Below are positions 36,028 through 44,957 of a stretch of DNA of 64,000 nucleotides, in pieces. Source of the DNA: Pseudomonas chlororaphis (GTDB lineage: Bacteria; Pseudomonadota; Gammaproteobacteria; Pseudomonadales; Pseudomonadaceae); assembly GCA_001023535.1 (NCBI GenBank), contig CP011020.1, positions 4,601,734 to 4,665,733 on the forward strand, written 5' to 3'. Numbering within the stretch: position 1 is the stretch's first letter; each line of letters opens with the position of its first letter. The notes beneath the pieces were generated by a model. The model was not told the DNA's origin and made no database searches. It worked only from the letters and a program-made list of their open reading frames with translations. The translations under genes and the position numbers were made by a program.

Positions 36028-38235
36028 TCACTTGCCGCGATTGAGCTGGCGCAGGTTGCCTAGCACCGATTCCAGCGCCCGGTCGAACAACAACGTGTCG
36101 TCCAACAGGCGCGCCGCCCCCCGACGAAACTCCAGGGCCAGGCTGGTGCGGCTGTGCTCCAGCACCTTGAGGCCGGTGCGGTTGACGAAGATGTACTGGC
36201 CGGTGGCCTCGATGATCGCCGCCAGCTTGCAGCGCAGGGTGTTGTCATCCTCTTCCTGGAACTCGACCCAGTTGCCCAGGCGCAGTTGATCGACCTGGAT
36301 CAGCCCCACGTCATCGGCTGGCAAGCGCACCGCCGCGCTGTCCCCCGTGCCTTTATGGGCGGTGCGCAAGACGATTTTCTCCGCCACCTCGACCATGACC
36401 GGCGAATCCGCCGACGAAGCCTGCGTCTGTGCTTGCCCCATCCGCTCAAGGGCCTGGACGTGCAAGACCTCCAGTTCGCTGAAAAACTCGCTGGTGGCAA
36501 ACGGGTCGAACGCCGAGCGACTCAGCCCCTCGCGCAAAGCCTTGAGCAACTCCGGTACCATCGCCAGCAAACGCAGGCCGGCATCGGGTTCGTCGTGGGG
36601 TTGGACACTCCAGATCAACCGCTCCAGGGTCAGGACGTCGGCCTGCCACTCGGCCGAATACTTGCCATGCTTGAAACAAGTCAGCAGGAGCACCTGGCTC
36701 CAGGCCTGCAGGACGAACTCCACCACGGCCTGGGGCAAGACTTTGCCCAGCATCACCTGGTTCAGCGCGCCCTCGACCCGCAAGCGTGCCAGCTCGGCCT
36801 TGGCGCGTCCTTCCTCGGCATCGCGGATGCGCTGTTCGAGCAGCTCGCTGCGGCGGCGCTCGTCACTGGTGAAGGCGAGGAAATCGGCGAGCAGTTCGGA
36901 AAAGATCGCCGGGTCATCGACGTAATCGTTCAACAGGCGTTGCACCACCTGCTCGATACGCAGGTAGAGCGCGTCGCGCTGATGATCGTCGCAATCGCCC
37001 CAGCCCATGGCCGCGGCGGCAATTTCGTTGAGCAACCGCCGGGCAGGATGGTTGCCGCGGCTGAAGAAACTCTTGTCCTGCACCGCGACCTTGAGCATCG
37101 GGATCTGCAGGCGGCCGATCAGGGCCTTGAAGGAATCCGGCAGGTTGTGGTCGTCGAGGATGAACTCGAACATCATCGAGATCAGGTTGATGACGTCTTC
37201 ATCCGCGTCTTCGACCACCCGGGACTTGCCGCTGCGGACACTGACCCGCGTCAGCAACTGCTCCAGCTGGCTGCGCAGGTCGAATTCGTCCTGGACGGTG
37301 GGCGCGTACTGCTGCAAATGGGACAGCAGTCGCAGCAGGTCGCGAGTGGAGATCGGCTGGGCCGGCGCGCTGGCTTCCAGGGTCGGCGCCACGCTGCCGC
37401 GCACCTGCATCAACAGCTTCTGCAACGCCGCGAACACCTCCTGCACACTGTCATCGACCTCGGCCGACCTGGGCTTGGCCATCGCATCGGCCTTGGGCCG
37501 TGGGGGCTCGTCGAGACGATCCGACGCGCGCCGTGACGGCGCGGCCTTGAGCTCCGGCAGGATACCGGTGGCCGCCAGCAACTGGTTGGCTTCGGCGTAG
37601 AGCGGGTCGCACTCGCTGAGCACATAGCGTTCGAAAAGCTTGAGCAGGATCAGCTTGACCTTGATCCCCACGCCCAGGTTGCGCCCGGCTTGCAGGAAGT
37701 TCTCACACAGCAGCGCGGGGCTCAGGGGGTTTTGCGGGTTGCCCAGCGGCCGGGCCAGCAACGCACTGAGCCGGGCGGTCAATTGTTCGAGCGCCAGGCC
37801 ATCACGCTTGAGCACCCGGGTGACCATGGCCTCGACGGCCAGGTGTCGCTCCAATTCGTCTTGAGAAAGCTGGGGCGAGGCGCTGCAAGCCTGGATGGGC
37901 GCGAGGGTGGCCTGGGTGACGTCGTATTGGGCAAGGCTGACGAAGGCCTCGAAGAACTGCTCGATGAATTCACGTTCGATGCTTTTGCGCTTCAGGCGCA
38001 GGTCGCGCATGGCTTCGAAGAACAGGTTCTGCTCGATGTCGTCGCGTGCCCGGTCGGCCATTTCAAACAGGGTGTCGTCGGCGTTATCGAACAGCCCTTG
38101 CAGGCCCACGCGCAACTGCTGCGCGGCCTTGTCGCGAACCTGAAGCAGAATCACCGGCAGGCGCGGGAGCGGCGAACGATTCGCCTGATCGGCAGATACC
38201 TTGTGTAAAGGCACTACATTCCCGTCATTGTGCAT
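36028..38235 (-). CDS. DUF1631 family protein
   Basis: 735 residues, soluble and mostly helical. The N-terminus (LFDNADDTLFEMADRARDDI) and middle (EDVINLISMMFEFILDDHNL) match the DUF1631 pattern. The C-terminal 110 or so residues form a beta-rich domain (LGNWVEFQEEDDNTLRCKLA, IFVNRTGLKVLEHSRTSLAL) reminiscent of PilZ-type domains. That would suggest c-di-GMP linkage, but the RxxxR and D/NxSxxG signatures are not evident. AGGAGG precedes the ATG. Between ampD and nadC, as PA4523 in P. aeruginosa. Function unknown. Confidence 0.82.
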   Translation of the reverse strand: MHNDGNVVPLHKVSADQANRSPLPRLPVILLQVRDKAAQQLRVGLQGLFDNADDTLFEMADRARDDIEQNLFFEAMRDLRLKRKSIEREFIEQFFEAFVSLAQYDVTQATLAPIQACSASPQLSQDELERHLAVEAMVTRVLKRDGLALEQLTARLSALLARPLGNPQNPLSPALLCENFLQAGRNLGVGIKVKLILLKLFERYVLSECDPLYAEANQLLAATGILPELKAAPSRRASDRLDEPPRPKADAMAKPRSAEVDDSVQEVFAALQKLLMQVRGSVAPTLEASAPAQPISTRDLLRLLSHLQQYAPTVQDEFDLRSQLEQLLTRVSVRSGKSRVVEDADEDVINLISMMFEFILDDHNLPDSFKALIGRLQIPMLKVAVQDKSFFSRGNHPARRLLNEIAAAAMGWGDCDDHQRDALYLRIEQVVQRLLNDYVDDPAIFSELLADFLAFTSDERRRSELLEQRIRDAEEGRAKAELARLRVEGALNQVMLGKVLPQAVVEFVLQAWSQVLLLTCFKHGKYSAEWQADVLTLERLIWSVQPHDEPDAGLRLLAMVPELLKALREGLSRSAFDPFATSEFFSELEVLHVQALERMGQAQTQASSADSPVMVEVAEKIVLRTAHKGTGDSAAVRLPADDVGLIQVDQLRLGNWVEFQEEDDNTLRCKLAAIIEATGQYIFVNRTGLKVLEHSRTSLALEFRRGAARLLDDTLLFDRALESVLGNLRQLNRGK

Positions 38236-38447
38236 CCTGGCCTCCTGGAACGGTGGTCTTCGGCTGGCGACGTCAAAGACATGACGTCAATCGAAAGGCG
38301 GATTATCGACCAAAAGAACGGTGTCGCACCAGAGGGTGCTGTGATCCCGCTCGAAATACCGCGCATCAAGTGACCCGAGAAACGCGTAAACGTTGCGAAG
38401 ACGCGACCAAATGCAGGTTTGATTAGGCGCAGTCGCCTGCCAGCGCC

Positions 38448-38477
38448 TTGGGTTCGTTCATGGCCTGGCCCTATAAT
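38448..38477 (+). promoter_or_regulatory. Probable sigma-70 promoter of nadC
   Basis: A perfect -10 box TATAAT at 38472-38477 with a weak -35 ttgggt at 38448-38453, spacer 18. It is 27 bases upstream of the nadC ATG. Confidence 0.6.
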
Positions 38478-38504
38478 CGGACCACTTTGTTTGTGGAGCC
38501 TGTT

Positions 38505-39353
38505 ATGCCGAATCTACGTCTCGCCGATCTGACCGTTGAAATCGAAGCCAATGTGCGCCGTGCGTTGCTCGAAGACATCGGCAGCGGCGACATCACCGCG
38601 CAACTGATCCCCGCCGAACGCCTGGCCAAGGCCACCATCATCACCCGCGACGCCGCCGTCATCAGCGGCACGGCCTGGGTCGATGCCGTGTTCCGGCAAC
38701 TGGACCCGCGCGTCGCGGTGCATTGGCAGGTGCGCGACGGCGACCGGGTGAGCCCCGACCAGGCGCTGTTCCACCTCGAAGGCCCGGCGCGCTCGCTGCT
38801 GACCGGCGAGCGCAGCGCGCTGAACTTCCTGCAGATGCTCTCGGGCGTCGCCACGCGGGCCCGCTACCTGGCCGATTTTGTCGCCGACACCCAGGTCAAG
38901 CTGCTGGACACCCGCAAAACCCTGCCCGGGCTGCGCCTGGCGCAGAAGTACGCAGTCACCTGCGGCGGCTGCCACAACCACCGCATCGGCTTGTACGACG
39001 CCTTCCTGATCAAGGAAAACCACATCGCCGCCTGCGGCGGGATCGCACAGGCCATTGCGGCCGCCCACAAGATCGCCCCGGGCAAACCGGTGGAGGTCGA
39101 AGTGGAAAGCCTGGCGGAATTGAAGGAAGCGCTGGCGGCCAATGCCGACATCATTATGCTCGACGAACTGAGCCTGGACGACATGCGTGAAGCCGTGCGC
39201 CTGAACGGCGGCAAGGCGAAGCTGGAGGCCAGCGGCGGGATCAACGAAAGCACATTGCGCCCGATTGCCGAGACCGGGGTGGACTACATCTCGATCGGAG
39301 CGATGACCAAGGATGTGAAGGCTGTGGACCTGTCGATGCGGCTCAGTCTCTGA
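38505..39353 (+). CDS. nadC: Quinolinate phosphoribosyltransferase (decarboxylating)
   Basis: Forms nicotinate mononucleotide from quinolinate and PRPP in de novo NAD synthesis. 282 residues. Landmarks: [34 protein letters not shown], the substrate-binding [29 protein letters not shown] and the phosphate-site EASGGIN...DYISIGA. The ATG at 38505 follows gtggagcctgtt; 19 further open codons upstream overlap the promoter and are rejected. Confidence 0.96.
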   Translation: MPNLRLADLTVEIEANVRRALLEDIGSGDITAQLIPAERLAKATIITRDAAVISGTAWVDAVFRQLDPRVAVHWQVRDGDRVSPDQALFHLEGPARSLLTGERSALNFLQMLSGVATRARYLADFVADTQVKLLDTRKTLPGLRLAQKYAVTCGGCHNHRIGLYDAFLIKENHIAACGGIAQAIAAAHKIAPGKPVEVEVESLAELKEALAANADIIMLDELSLDDMREAVRLNGGKAKLEASGGINESTLRPIAETGVDYISIGAMTKDVKAVDLSMRLSL

Positions 39354-39358
39354 GCAGC

Positions 39359-39430
39359 TTCAAGCCGCAAGCTACAAGCTGCAAGCTGCAAGCTGTTCCG
39401 TGCTTGGCTTGTAGCTTGTAGCTTGTTGCT
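39359..39430. repeat. CAAGCTACAAGCTGCAAGCT tandem/inverted repeat
   Basis: Heptamer-like repeats of caagctg/caagcta run rightwards (39361-39393) and are mirrored by gcttgtagcttgtagcttg (39407-39425), so the region folds into a hairpin between the convergent nadC and DUF6388 genes. It probably ends transcripts from both sides. Confidence 0.75.
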
Positions 39431-39734
39431 AAACGACTAGATTATTCATCTCGCAGTACTCATCCCACTCCACTCCCAACACCTCGGCCGCCTCCTTGTG
39501 CAATGCAAGGCGCTGCGCCTCGAATTCTTCAGGTGTGCTGGTGTACTTGAGCGTCAACTCCCAAGGTTGCAGCCCCTGGGCTTCGGCCTCGTCCTCGAAC
39601 GCCCATTGGAGCTGGTCTTTCTGCTCGTCAGCGCTCAGGTTCTTGATTTCTTCCAGTAACTGAGGCGTGTCCAGGGCGTATTTGCGCAGTGCTTCTTCGT
39701 GTCTGGCTTCTTGCGTCAGTTCTTTAGCGGTCAT
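39429..39734 (-). CDS. Small cytoplasmic protein, DUF6388-like
   Basis: 101 residues, acidic and helical, no signal or membrane segment. MTAKELTQEARHEEALRKYA and the central QWAFEDEAEAQGLQPWELTL resemble the small Pseudomonas family labelled DUF6388; that label is from memory and only moderately sure. The ribosome site before the ATG is weak (cgagaacgac). Stands alone, convergent with nadC. Confidence 0.65.
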   Translation of the reverse strand: MTAKELTQEARHEEALRKYALDTPQLLEEIKNLSADEQKDQLQWAFEDEAEAQGLQPWELTLKYTSTPEEFEAQRLALHKEAAEVLGVEWDEYCEMNNLVV

Positions 39735-40033
39735 GTCGTTCTCGTTGATCGGAGGAATGGAGGATGGATCTGGATCATCAAGGATCTCTCTGCCGCAGAA
39801 AACCGTTAGAAGCCCGGTTTACCTGGCCTTCAGAACCATTCGGGGATCATCTGAAAACTGCTGGGCGATCTTCGTGCCGGGACGAATATAGGACGTTTTG
39901 CCGACGATTTACACGGCTCTTTACATCTGCCCTACAAAACATAGGCCATAAACGCGGAGATAAGCTGGGAACAACCATCAGAATTTCCAGTCATAGCGAT
40001 GTGCCATGTCGGCACCTCACAAGGAACCCAGTG

Positions 40034-40579
40034 ATGCGCAGCTTTTGCATTTTGCCTTCATTTCACGTCGGCGTTGCCACCCTGTTGCTCGGCAATATGA
40101 TCCTGGCAGGCACAGCCCAAGCAGCTGTCGAAACCGACTCTGGTTACACATTGCCCTCCGATACCATTCCAGCCCTGCGCAGCTCATTCAACAAGGACTT
40201 GCTCTTCAAGACCAATATCAGCGTCGGCGTTCTGGAAGAACTGCCAAAAAATGTAAAGGCCAACACCACTGAACTGGAGGAGCAGAAACGCACCCTCACC
40301 GAGCAAGCCCGCCAGATTGAAGAACTCAAGCGCAGCGGTGGCTCGAGCTCCAGTTCGAGCAACAAGGAAATCGAAGAACTCAAGCGTACCGTCAAGGAAC
40401 AGGAGCAAGACCTGCGCGACCTTGGCGAGCAGGTGGAAGACCTCAAGCGCAACAGCGGTTCCAGTTCGAACTCGAACAGCAGTGAAATCTCGACGCTTAA
40501 ACGGGAGTTGAGTGATCAGGATCGGGAAATGGACCAGCTCAAACGCACGGTCGAGGAACTGAGCAGGAAGGTGAAGTAG
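40034..40579 (+). CDS. Exported coiled-coil protein with two serine-rich linkers
   Basis: 181 residues; no known family recognised. Residues 1-30 form a signal peptide (VGVATLLLGNMILAGTAQA, cut before AVETDS). From about 64 on it is heptad-patterned coiled coil, interrupted twice by serine-rich spacers 40 residues apart: SGGSSSSSSN (101-110) and SGSSSNSNSS (141-150), each following ELKR/DLKR and followed by a further E-x-x-x-LKR heptad. AAGGAA precedes the ATG by 7 bases; a GTG directly before it is an alternative. Likely periplasmic or envelope-associated and oligomeric. Monocistronic. Confidence 0.75.
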   Translation: MRSFCILPSFHVGVATLLLGNMILAGTAQAAVETDSGYTLPSDTIPALRSSFNKDLLFKTNISVGVLEELPKNVKANTTELEEQKRTLTEQARQIEELKRSGGSSSSSSNKEIEELKRTVKEQEQDLRDLGEQVEDLKRNSGSSSNSNSSEISTLKRELSDQDREMDQLKRTVEELSRKVK

Positions 40580-40591
40580 CGAGGGTAATCG

Positions 40592-40664
40592 TGCCCGAGA
40601 CAGGAATCGAACCTGCGACCTTCGCGTTACGAGTGCGCTGCTCTACCGACTGAGCTACACGGGC
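40592..40664 (-). tRNA. tRNA-Thr (CGT)
   Basis: A full cloverleaf on the minus strand: acceptor GCCCGTG/CTCGGGC, D arm with AGCTCAGTCGGTAGAGC, anticodon loop CTCGTAA (anticodon CGT), T arm GCAGG-TTCGATT-CCTGT. The 3' CCA is not encoded. Reads ACG codons. One mismatch (T-T) in the acceptor stem. Confidence 0.95.
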
Positions 40665-40730
40665 GGTGGCTAAACCTAGCATCGTCCCCTGTAGCCAGGC
40701 AACCGGCGCCGGAAGATTTTTCGACCCACA

Positions 40731-40762
40731 GCAAAACGCCCCGAACCAGTCGGGGCGTTTGC
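40731..40762 (-). terminator. Intrinsic terminator behind pnp
   Basis: gcaaaacgccccga / tcggggcgtttgc pair over 12-13 bases and are followed on the minus strand by the T-run of the stem foot. Lies 28 bases after the pnp stop. Confidence 0.8.
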
Positions 40763-40789
40763 TTGTTCAGCGGTCAGGCGCGGGGGTGA

Positions 40790-42895
40790 TTAAACGCCCG
40801 ATGCCTTGGCTGCTGCGACGTCCTTGATGGACAGCTTGATACGGCCGCGGTTGTCCACGTCCAGCACCAGCACTTCCACTTCCTGGCCTTCCTTGAGGAT
40901 GTCGGTCACTTTCTCGACGCGAGCATCGCTCAGCATGGAGATGTGAACCAGACCGTCCTTGCCCGGCAGGATGTTGACGAAGGCGCCGAAGTCGACGATG
41001 CGCTCGACCTTGCCGACGTAGATCTTGCCGATCTCGGCTTCTGCGGTAATGCCCAGGACGCGCTGGCGAGCTGCTTCTGCCGCTTCCTTGGTTTCGCCGA
41101 AGATCTTGATCGAACCGTCGTCTTCGATGTCGATCGAAGCCTTGGTTTCTTCGCAGATCGCACGAATGGTCGCGCCGCCTTTACCGATAACATCACGGAT
41201 TTTGTCGGTGTCGATCTTCATCGCGATCATGGTCGGAGCGTTTTCCGACAGCTCGGTACGGGACTGACCGATGATCTGGTTCATCTGACCGAGGATGTTC
41301 AGGCGAGCTTCCAGGGCCTGGCCCAGGGCGATCTCCATGATTTCTTCGGTGATGCCCTTGATCTTGATGTCCATCTGCAGTGCGGTGACGCCTTTGGCGG
41401 TACCGGCCACTTTGAAGTCCATGTCGCCCAGGTGGTCTTCGTCACCCAGGATGTCGGTCAGGACGGCAAACTTCTCGCCTTCTTTAACCAGACCCATGGC
41501 GATACCGGCAACCGGTGCCTTCATCGGCACACCGGCGTCCATCAGGGCCAGGGAAGCGCCGCAGACCGAAGCCATCGAGCTCGAACCGTTGGACTCGGTG
41601 ATTTCCGATACCACGCGAATGGTGTACGGGAACACGTCGGCAGCCGGCAGCATGGCCTGGACCGAACGACGCGCCAGGCGACCGTGACCGATTTCGCGGC
41701 GACCGGCGCCACCCATGCGACCACACTCGCCGACCGAGAACGGTGGGAAGTTGTAGTGCAGCATGAACGGGTCTTTCTTTTCGCCTTCCAGGGTGTCCAG
41801 CAGTTGCGCGTCACGGGCGGTACCCAGTGTTGCAACGACCAGGGCCTGGGTTTCGCCACGGGTGAACAGCGCCGAACCGTGGGTCTTTGGCAGCACGCCG
41901 ACTTCGATGTTCAGCGGACGTACGGTGCGGGTGTCGCGACCGTCGATACGCGGCTTGCCGTTGACGATGTTTTCGCGAACGGTGCGGTATTCGATCTCAC
42001 CGAAAGCGGCTTTGACTTCAGCGGCGGACGGCTGGCCTTCTTCGCCGGACAGCTTGGCGACGACCTGGTCCTTCAGCTCGCCCAGGCGCGCGTAGCGGTC
42101 AGCCTTGACGGTGATGGTGTAGGCCTGGGAGATCGCATCGCCGAATTCGGCACGGATCGCGCCCAGCAGCTCGGTGGCTTCGGCTTGCGGAGCCCAGCTC
42201 CAGGTTGGCTTGGCGGCTTCGGCGGCCAGTTCCTTGACGGCGTTGATCACCACCTGGAACTCGTCGTGGGCGAACAGGACAGCGCCCAGCATCTGGTCTT
42301 CGGTCAGTTCCTTGGCTTCGGATTCAACCATCAGCACGGCTTCGGAAGTACCGGCAACGACCATGTCCAGGCTCGAGGCCTGCAGTTGCTCGTAGGTTGG
42401 GTTCAGCAGGTAGCCGGTGCTTTCGTGGAACGCTACGCGGGCAGCGCCGATCGGGCCATCGAAAGGAATGCCGGAGATGGCCAGGGCAGCCGAGGTACCG
42501 ATCATCGCAGCGATGTCCGGATCGGTCTTCTTGCTGGTGGACACGACGGTGCAGACAACCTGCACTTCGTTCATGAAGCCTTCTGGGAACAGCGGACGGA
42601 TCGGGCGGTCGATCAGTCGGGAAGTCAGGGTTTCTTTCTCGGAAGGACGGCCTTCGCGCTTGAAGAAACCGCCAGGGATCTTACCGGCAGCGTAAGTCTT
42701 TTCCTGGTAGTGGACAGACAGAGGGAAGAAGCCCTTGCCTGGATCGGCTTGCTTGGCACCGACAACGGTCACCAATACGCTGACGTCGTCGTCAACGGTG
42801 ACCAGCACTGCGCCGGAGGCCTGACGGGCGATACGGCCAGTCTCGAGGGTAACGGTCGACTGACCGAACTGGAATTTCTTGATTACCGGGTTCAC
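40790..42895 (-). CDS. pnp: Polynucleotide phosphorylase
   Basis: 3'-5' phosphorolytic exoribonuclease of the degradosome. 701 residues: two RNase PH-like domains ([20 protein letters not shown] in the first; [20 protein letters not shown] and [20 protein letters not shown] with catalytic residues in the second), a KH domain ([18 protein letters not shown]) and a C-terminal S1 domain ([20 protein letters not shown]). It follows rpsO at 175 bases, the usual rpsO-pnp order. In E. coli the leader is an RNase III autoregulation site; not verified here. Confidence 0.98.
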   Translation of the reverse strand: MNPVIKKFQFGQSTVTLETGRIARQASGAVLVTVDDDVSVLVTVVGAKQADPGKGFFPLSVHYQEKTYAAGKIPGGFFKREGRPSEKETLTSRLIDRPIRPLFPEGFMNEVQVVCTVVSTSKKTDPDIAAMIGTSAALAISGIPFDGPIGAARVAFHESTGYLLNPTYEQLQASSLDMVVAGTSEAVLMVESEAKELTEDQMLGAVLFAHDEFQVVINAVKELAAEAAKPTWSWAPQAEATELLGAIRAEFGDAISQAYTITVKADRYARLGELKDQVVAKLSGEEGQPSAAEVKAAFGEIEYRTVRENIVNGKPRIDGRDTRTVRPLNIEVGVLPKTHGSALFTRGETQALVVATLGTARDAQLLDTLEGEKKDPFMLHYNFPPFSVGECGRMGGAGRREIGHGRLARRSVQAMLPAADVFPYTIRVVSEITESNGSSSMASVCGASLALMDAGVPMKAPVAGIAMGLVKEGEKFAVLTDILGDEDHLGDMDFKVAGTAKGVTALQMDIKIKGITEEIMEIALGQALEARLNILGQMNQIIGQSRTELSENAPTMIAMKIDTDKIRDVIGKGGATIRAICEETKASIDIEDDGSIKIFGETKEAAEAARQRVLGITAEAEIGKIYVGKVERIVDFGAFVNILPGKDGLVHISMLSDARVEKVTDILKEGQEVEVLVLDVDNRGRIKLSIKDVAAAKASGV

Positions 42896-43070
42896 GGTGT
42901 CCTACCTTCTTTGTGGCTCTTGGGGAACTTGTCTTCTTGCGAAATTCTTGGGCAGCGCGGGGAATCGGCCCAACCACTGTCCAGATAAAACTTGAGGCTG
43001 GAAGCCTGCCCATTGCCGACGCAAGGCGCGGGCAACCGACAGACAACCAACCTCATAGCGCAATCGCTGA

Positions 43071-43340
43071 TTAGCGACGCAGGCCCAGGCGGCCGATCAA
43101 GGTGCTGTAACGATTAACGTCTTTGCCCTTGAGGTAGTCCAGCAGCTTACGACGCTGGTTTACCATGCGGATCAGACCACGACGGGAGTGGTGGTCTTTA
43201 CCGTTGGCCTTGAAGTGACCTTGCAGTTTGTTGATGTTGGCGGTCAGCAGTGCAACTTGCACTTCTGGCGAACCAGTATCACCAACAGCCTGCTGGTAGT
43301 CGGTCACGATCTGAGCTTTTTCTTCAACGCTGAGTGCCAT
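43071..43340 (-). CDS. rpsO: 30S ribosomal protein S15
   Basis: 89 residues, the standard length. [40 protein letters not shown] and [20 protein letters not shown] are canonical; S15 binds the 16S rRNA central domain. The ATG at 43340 is preceded by gaggaaagccac. The open frame extends 20 codons further without support. Confidence 0.98.
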   Translation of the reverse strand: MALSVEEKAQIVTDYQQAVGDTGSPEVQVALLTANINKLQGHFKANGKDHHSRRGLIRMVNQRRKLLDYLKGKDVNRYSTLIGRLGLRR

Positions 43341-43452
43341 GTGGCTTTCCTCTTGTGAGGTACCGTTTCCAGGGAAACCGTACCAACAGGCCAGGGACAA
43401 ATCCCTGTATCTATAAATGAGTCGTGACCGTGCCTGTTAACAGCCACACTCG

Positions 43453-43476
43453 CCCGCCTGCTGTTACCCAGGCGGG
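43453..43476. other. Hairpin between truB and rpsO
   Basis: cccgcctg / caggcggg, 8-bp stem with 8-base loop, 7 bases after the truB stop. No T-run. It may be a processing site separating truB and rpsO mRNAs. Confidence 0.5.
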
Positions 43477-43482
43477 TTCCGG

Positions 43483-44400
43483 TCATTCCGACCGAATCAA
43501 TCGACGCGGCGCAATGCGCCCGTCTTCGCTCACTTCACCGATACCGATGAAGCGACCGTTGTGATCCTGTACCCGGACCATGCCGAACTTCGGCGCATCC
43601 GGGGCACGTACTGGCTGGCCGTTGAGCCAGTAGAACGCACTGTGTTCCGAGAACTGCAGCAGCGGCCAATCCAGCAGACCGCTGTCCGATGGCATCAGGA
43701 AGCGGTCGACCGCTTCGTTGCCGCCTTCGGCATGCACGGCCTCGAGCTCTTCCAGCGTGACCGTCTGGGCCAGCGTGAAAGGACCGGCCTGGGTCCGCCG
43801 AAGCTCTGCCACGTACGCACCACAGCCCAATTGCTCGCCAATATCCTCGACCAGCGTGCGGATATAGGTGCCTTTGCTGCAATCCACGGCCAGCCGCGCA
43901 GTATTACCGTCGAAGGCCAGCAATTCCAAGCGCGCAATAGTAACAGAACGCGGTTCGCGCTCCACTACTTCGCCTGCACGGGCCAGTTTGTACAACGGTT
44001 GCCCATCACGCTTCAAGGCGGAGTACATCGGCGGTATCTGACTGATTTGCCCACGAAAACCTGGCAGCACAGCTTCGATATCAGCCTGACCAACGGTCAC
44101 CGGACGCTCGCGCAGAACCTCACCTTCGGCATCCGCGGTGGTGGTGGTCTTGCCCAATTGCGCCAGAGTTTCATAACCCTTGTCGGAATCGAGCAGGTAC
44201 TGGGAGAACTTGGTCGCCTCGCCAAAGCACAGCGGCAGCACGCCGGTGGCCAGTGGGTCGAGGCTGCCGGTGTGCCCGGCCTTCTCGGCGTTGAGCAACC
44301 AGCGAACCTTCTGCAGTGCCGCATTGGAGGTAAACCCCAGCGGCTTGTCGAGCAGGATGATGCCGCTGACGTTGCGGCGGATACGTTTGACCTGGGCCAC
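43483..44400 (-). CDS. truB: tRNA pseudouridine-55 synthase
   Basis: Makes pseudouridine at position 55 of the tRNA T-loop. 305 residues. Landmarks: [40 protein letters not shown] (catalytic Asp in GSLDP), and [22 protein letters not shown]-terminal PUA-like part follows. Begins 3 bases after the rbfA stop in the infB-rbfA-truB series. Confidence 0.97.
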   Translation of the reverse strand: MAQVKRIRRNVSGIILLDKPLGFTSNAALQKVRWLLNAEKAGHTGSLDPLATGVLPLCFGEATKFSQYLLDSDKGYETLAQLGKTTTTADAEGEVLRERPVTVGQADIEAVLPGFRGQISQIPPMYSALKRDGQPLYKLARAGEVVEREPRSVTIARLELLAFDGNTARLAVDCSKGTYIRTLVEDIGEQLGCGAYVAELRRTQAGPFTLAQTVTLEELEAVHAEGGNEAVDRFLMPSDSGLLDWPLLQFSEHSAFYWLNGQPVRAPDAPKFGMVRVQDHNGRFIGIGEVSEDGRIAPRRLIRSE

Positions 44401-44403
44401 CGA

Positions 44404-44799
44404 TTACTCCTTGGAGTCTTCGGGTTCAGCCGCGTGCTGGCTGTCTTCAGCCACCGCGCGTTCGATCAGCGCCGACAGGTGCGCGCCCCGCACGACGCTT
44501 TCGTCGTAGTGGAAGTGCAACTGTGGAACGCTGCGCAGCTTCATTTCACGGGCCAACTGCATGCGCAGGAAACCAGCGGCGGAGTTGAGCACCTTGATGC
44601 TCTGGGCGATTTCCTCGGCACCGTCCTGGCCCATCACGGTAATGAAAATCTTCGCATGACCGACGTCACGGCTGACTTCCACTGCGGTAATGGTGACCAG
44701 GCCGACACGCGGGTCCTTGACTTCGCGGCGGATCAACTGGGCCAGCTCGCGCTGCATCTGATCGCCGATTCGTTGGGTACGGCTGTATTCTTTTGCCAT
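44404..44799 (-). CDS. rbfA: 30S ribosome-binding factor A
   Basis: 131 residues with the KH-like RbfA fold: [40 protein letters not shown], and [20 protein letters not shown]. Needed for 16S rRNA 5' processing and cold growth. Separated from infB by a hairpin (44854-44885). Confidence 0.96.
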   Translation of the reverse strand: MAKEYSRTQRIGDQMQRELAQLIRREVKDPRVGLVTITAVEVSRDVGHAKIFITVMGQDGAEEIAQSIKVLNSAAGFLRMQLAREMKLRSVPQLHFHYDESVVRGAHLSALIERAVAEDSQHAAEPEDSKE

Positions 44800-44853
44800 G
44801 TCTTGTTACCTGTTACTGCCCTACGGGAAACCCGCAAGGTCTGAAAGCGGCAA

Positions 44854-44885
44854 ACGCCCGGCCTGGCGAAAGCCAGACCGGGCGT
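44854..44885 (-). terminator. Strong hairpin between infB and rbfA
   Basis: acgcccggcctggc / gccagaccgggcgt, 14 pairs with one mismatch and a 4-base loop. The minus-strand 3' side continues tttgccgc, so the T-tract is short. It can act as a partial terminator or a 3'-end stabiliser inside the operon. Confidence 0.65.
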
Positions 44886-44957
44886 TGCGTTTAGAGTCCG
44901 CCAGCGCGGCAGCGCATGTTCATGCGGCTGCCCGTTGCGGCTCTTGAAGTACGCGAG

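Noticed and set aside
36028..36370. True PilZ domain at the end of the DUF1631 protein
   Set aside because: The beta-rich tail is suggestive, but the RxxxR and D/NxSxxG c-di-GMP signatures could not be found.
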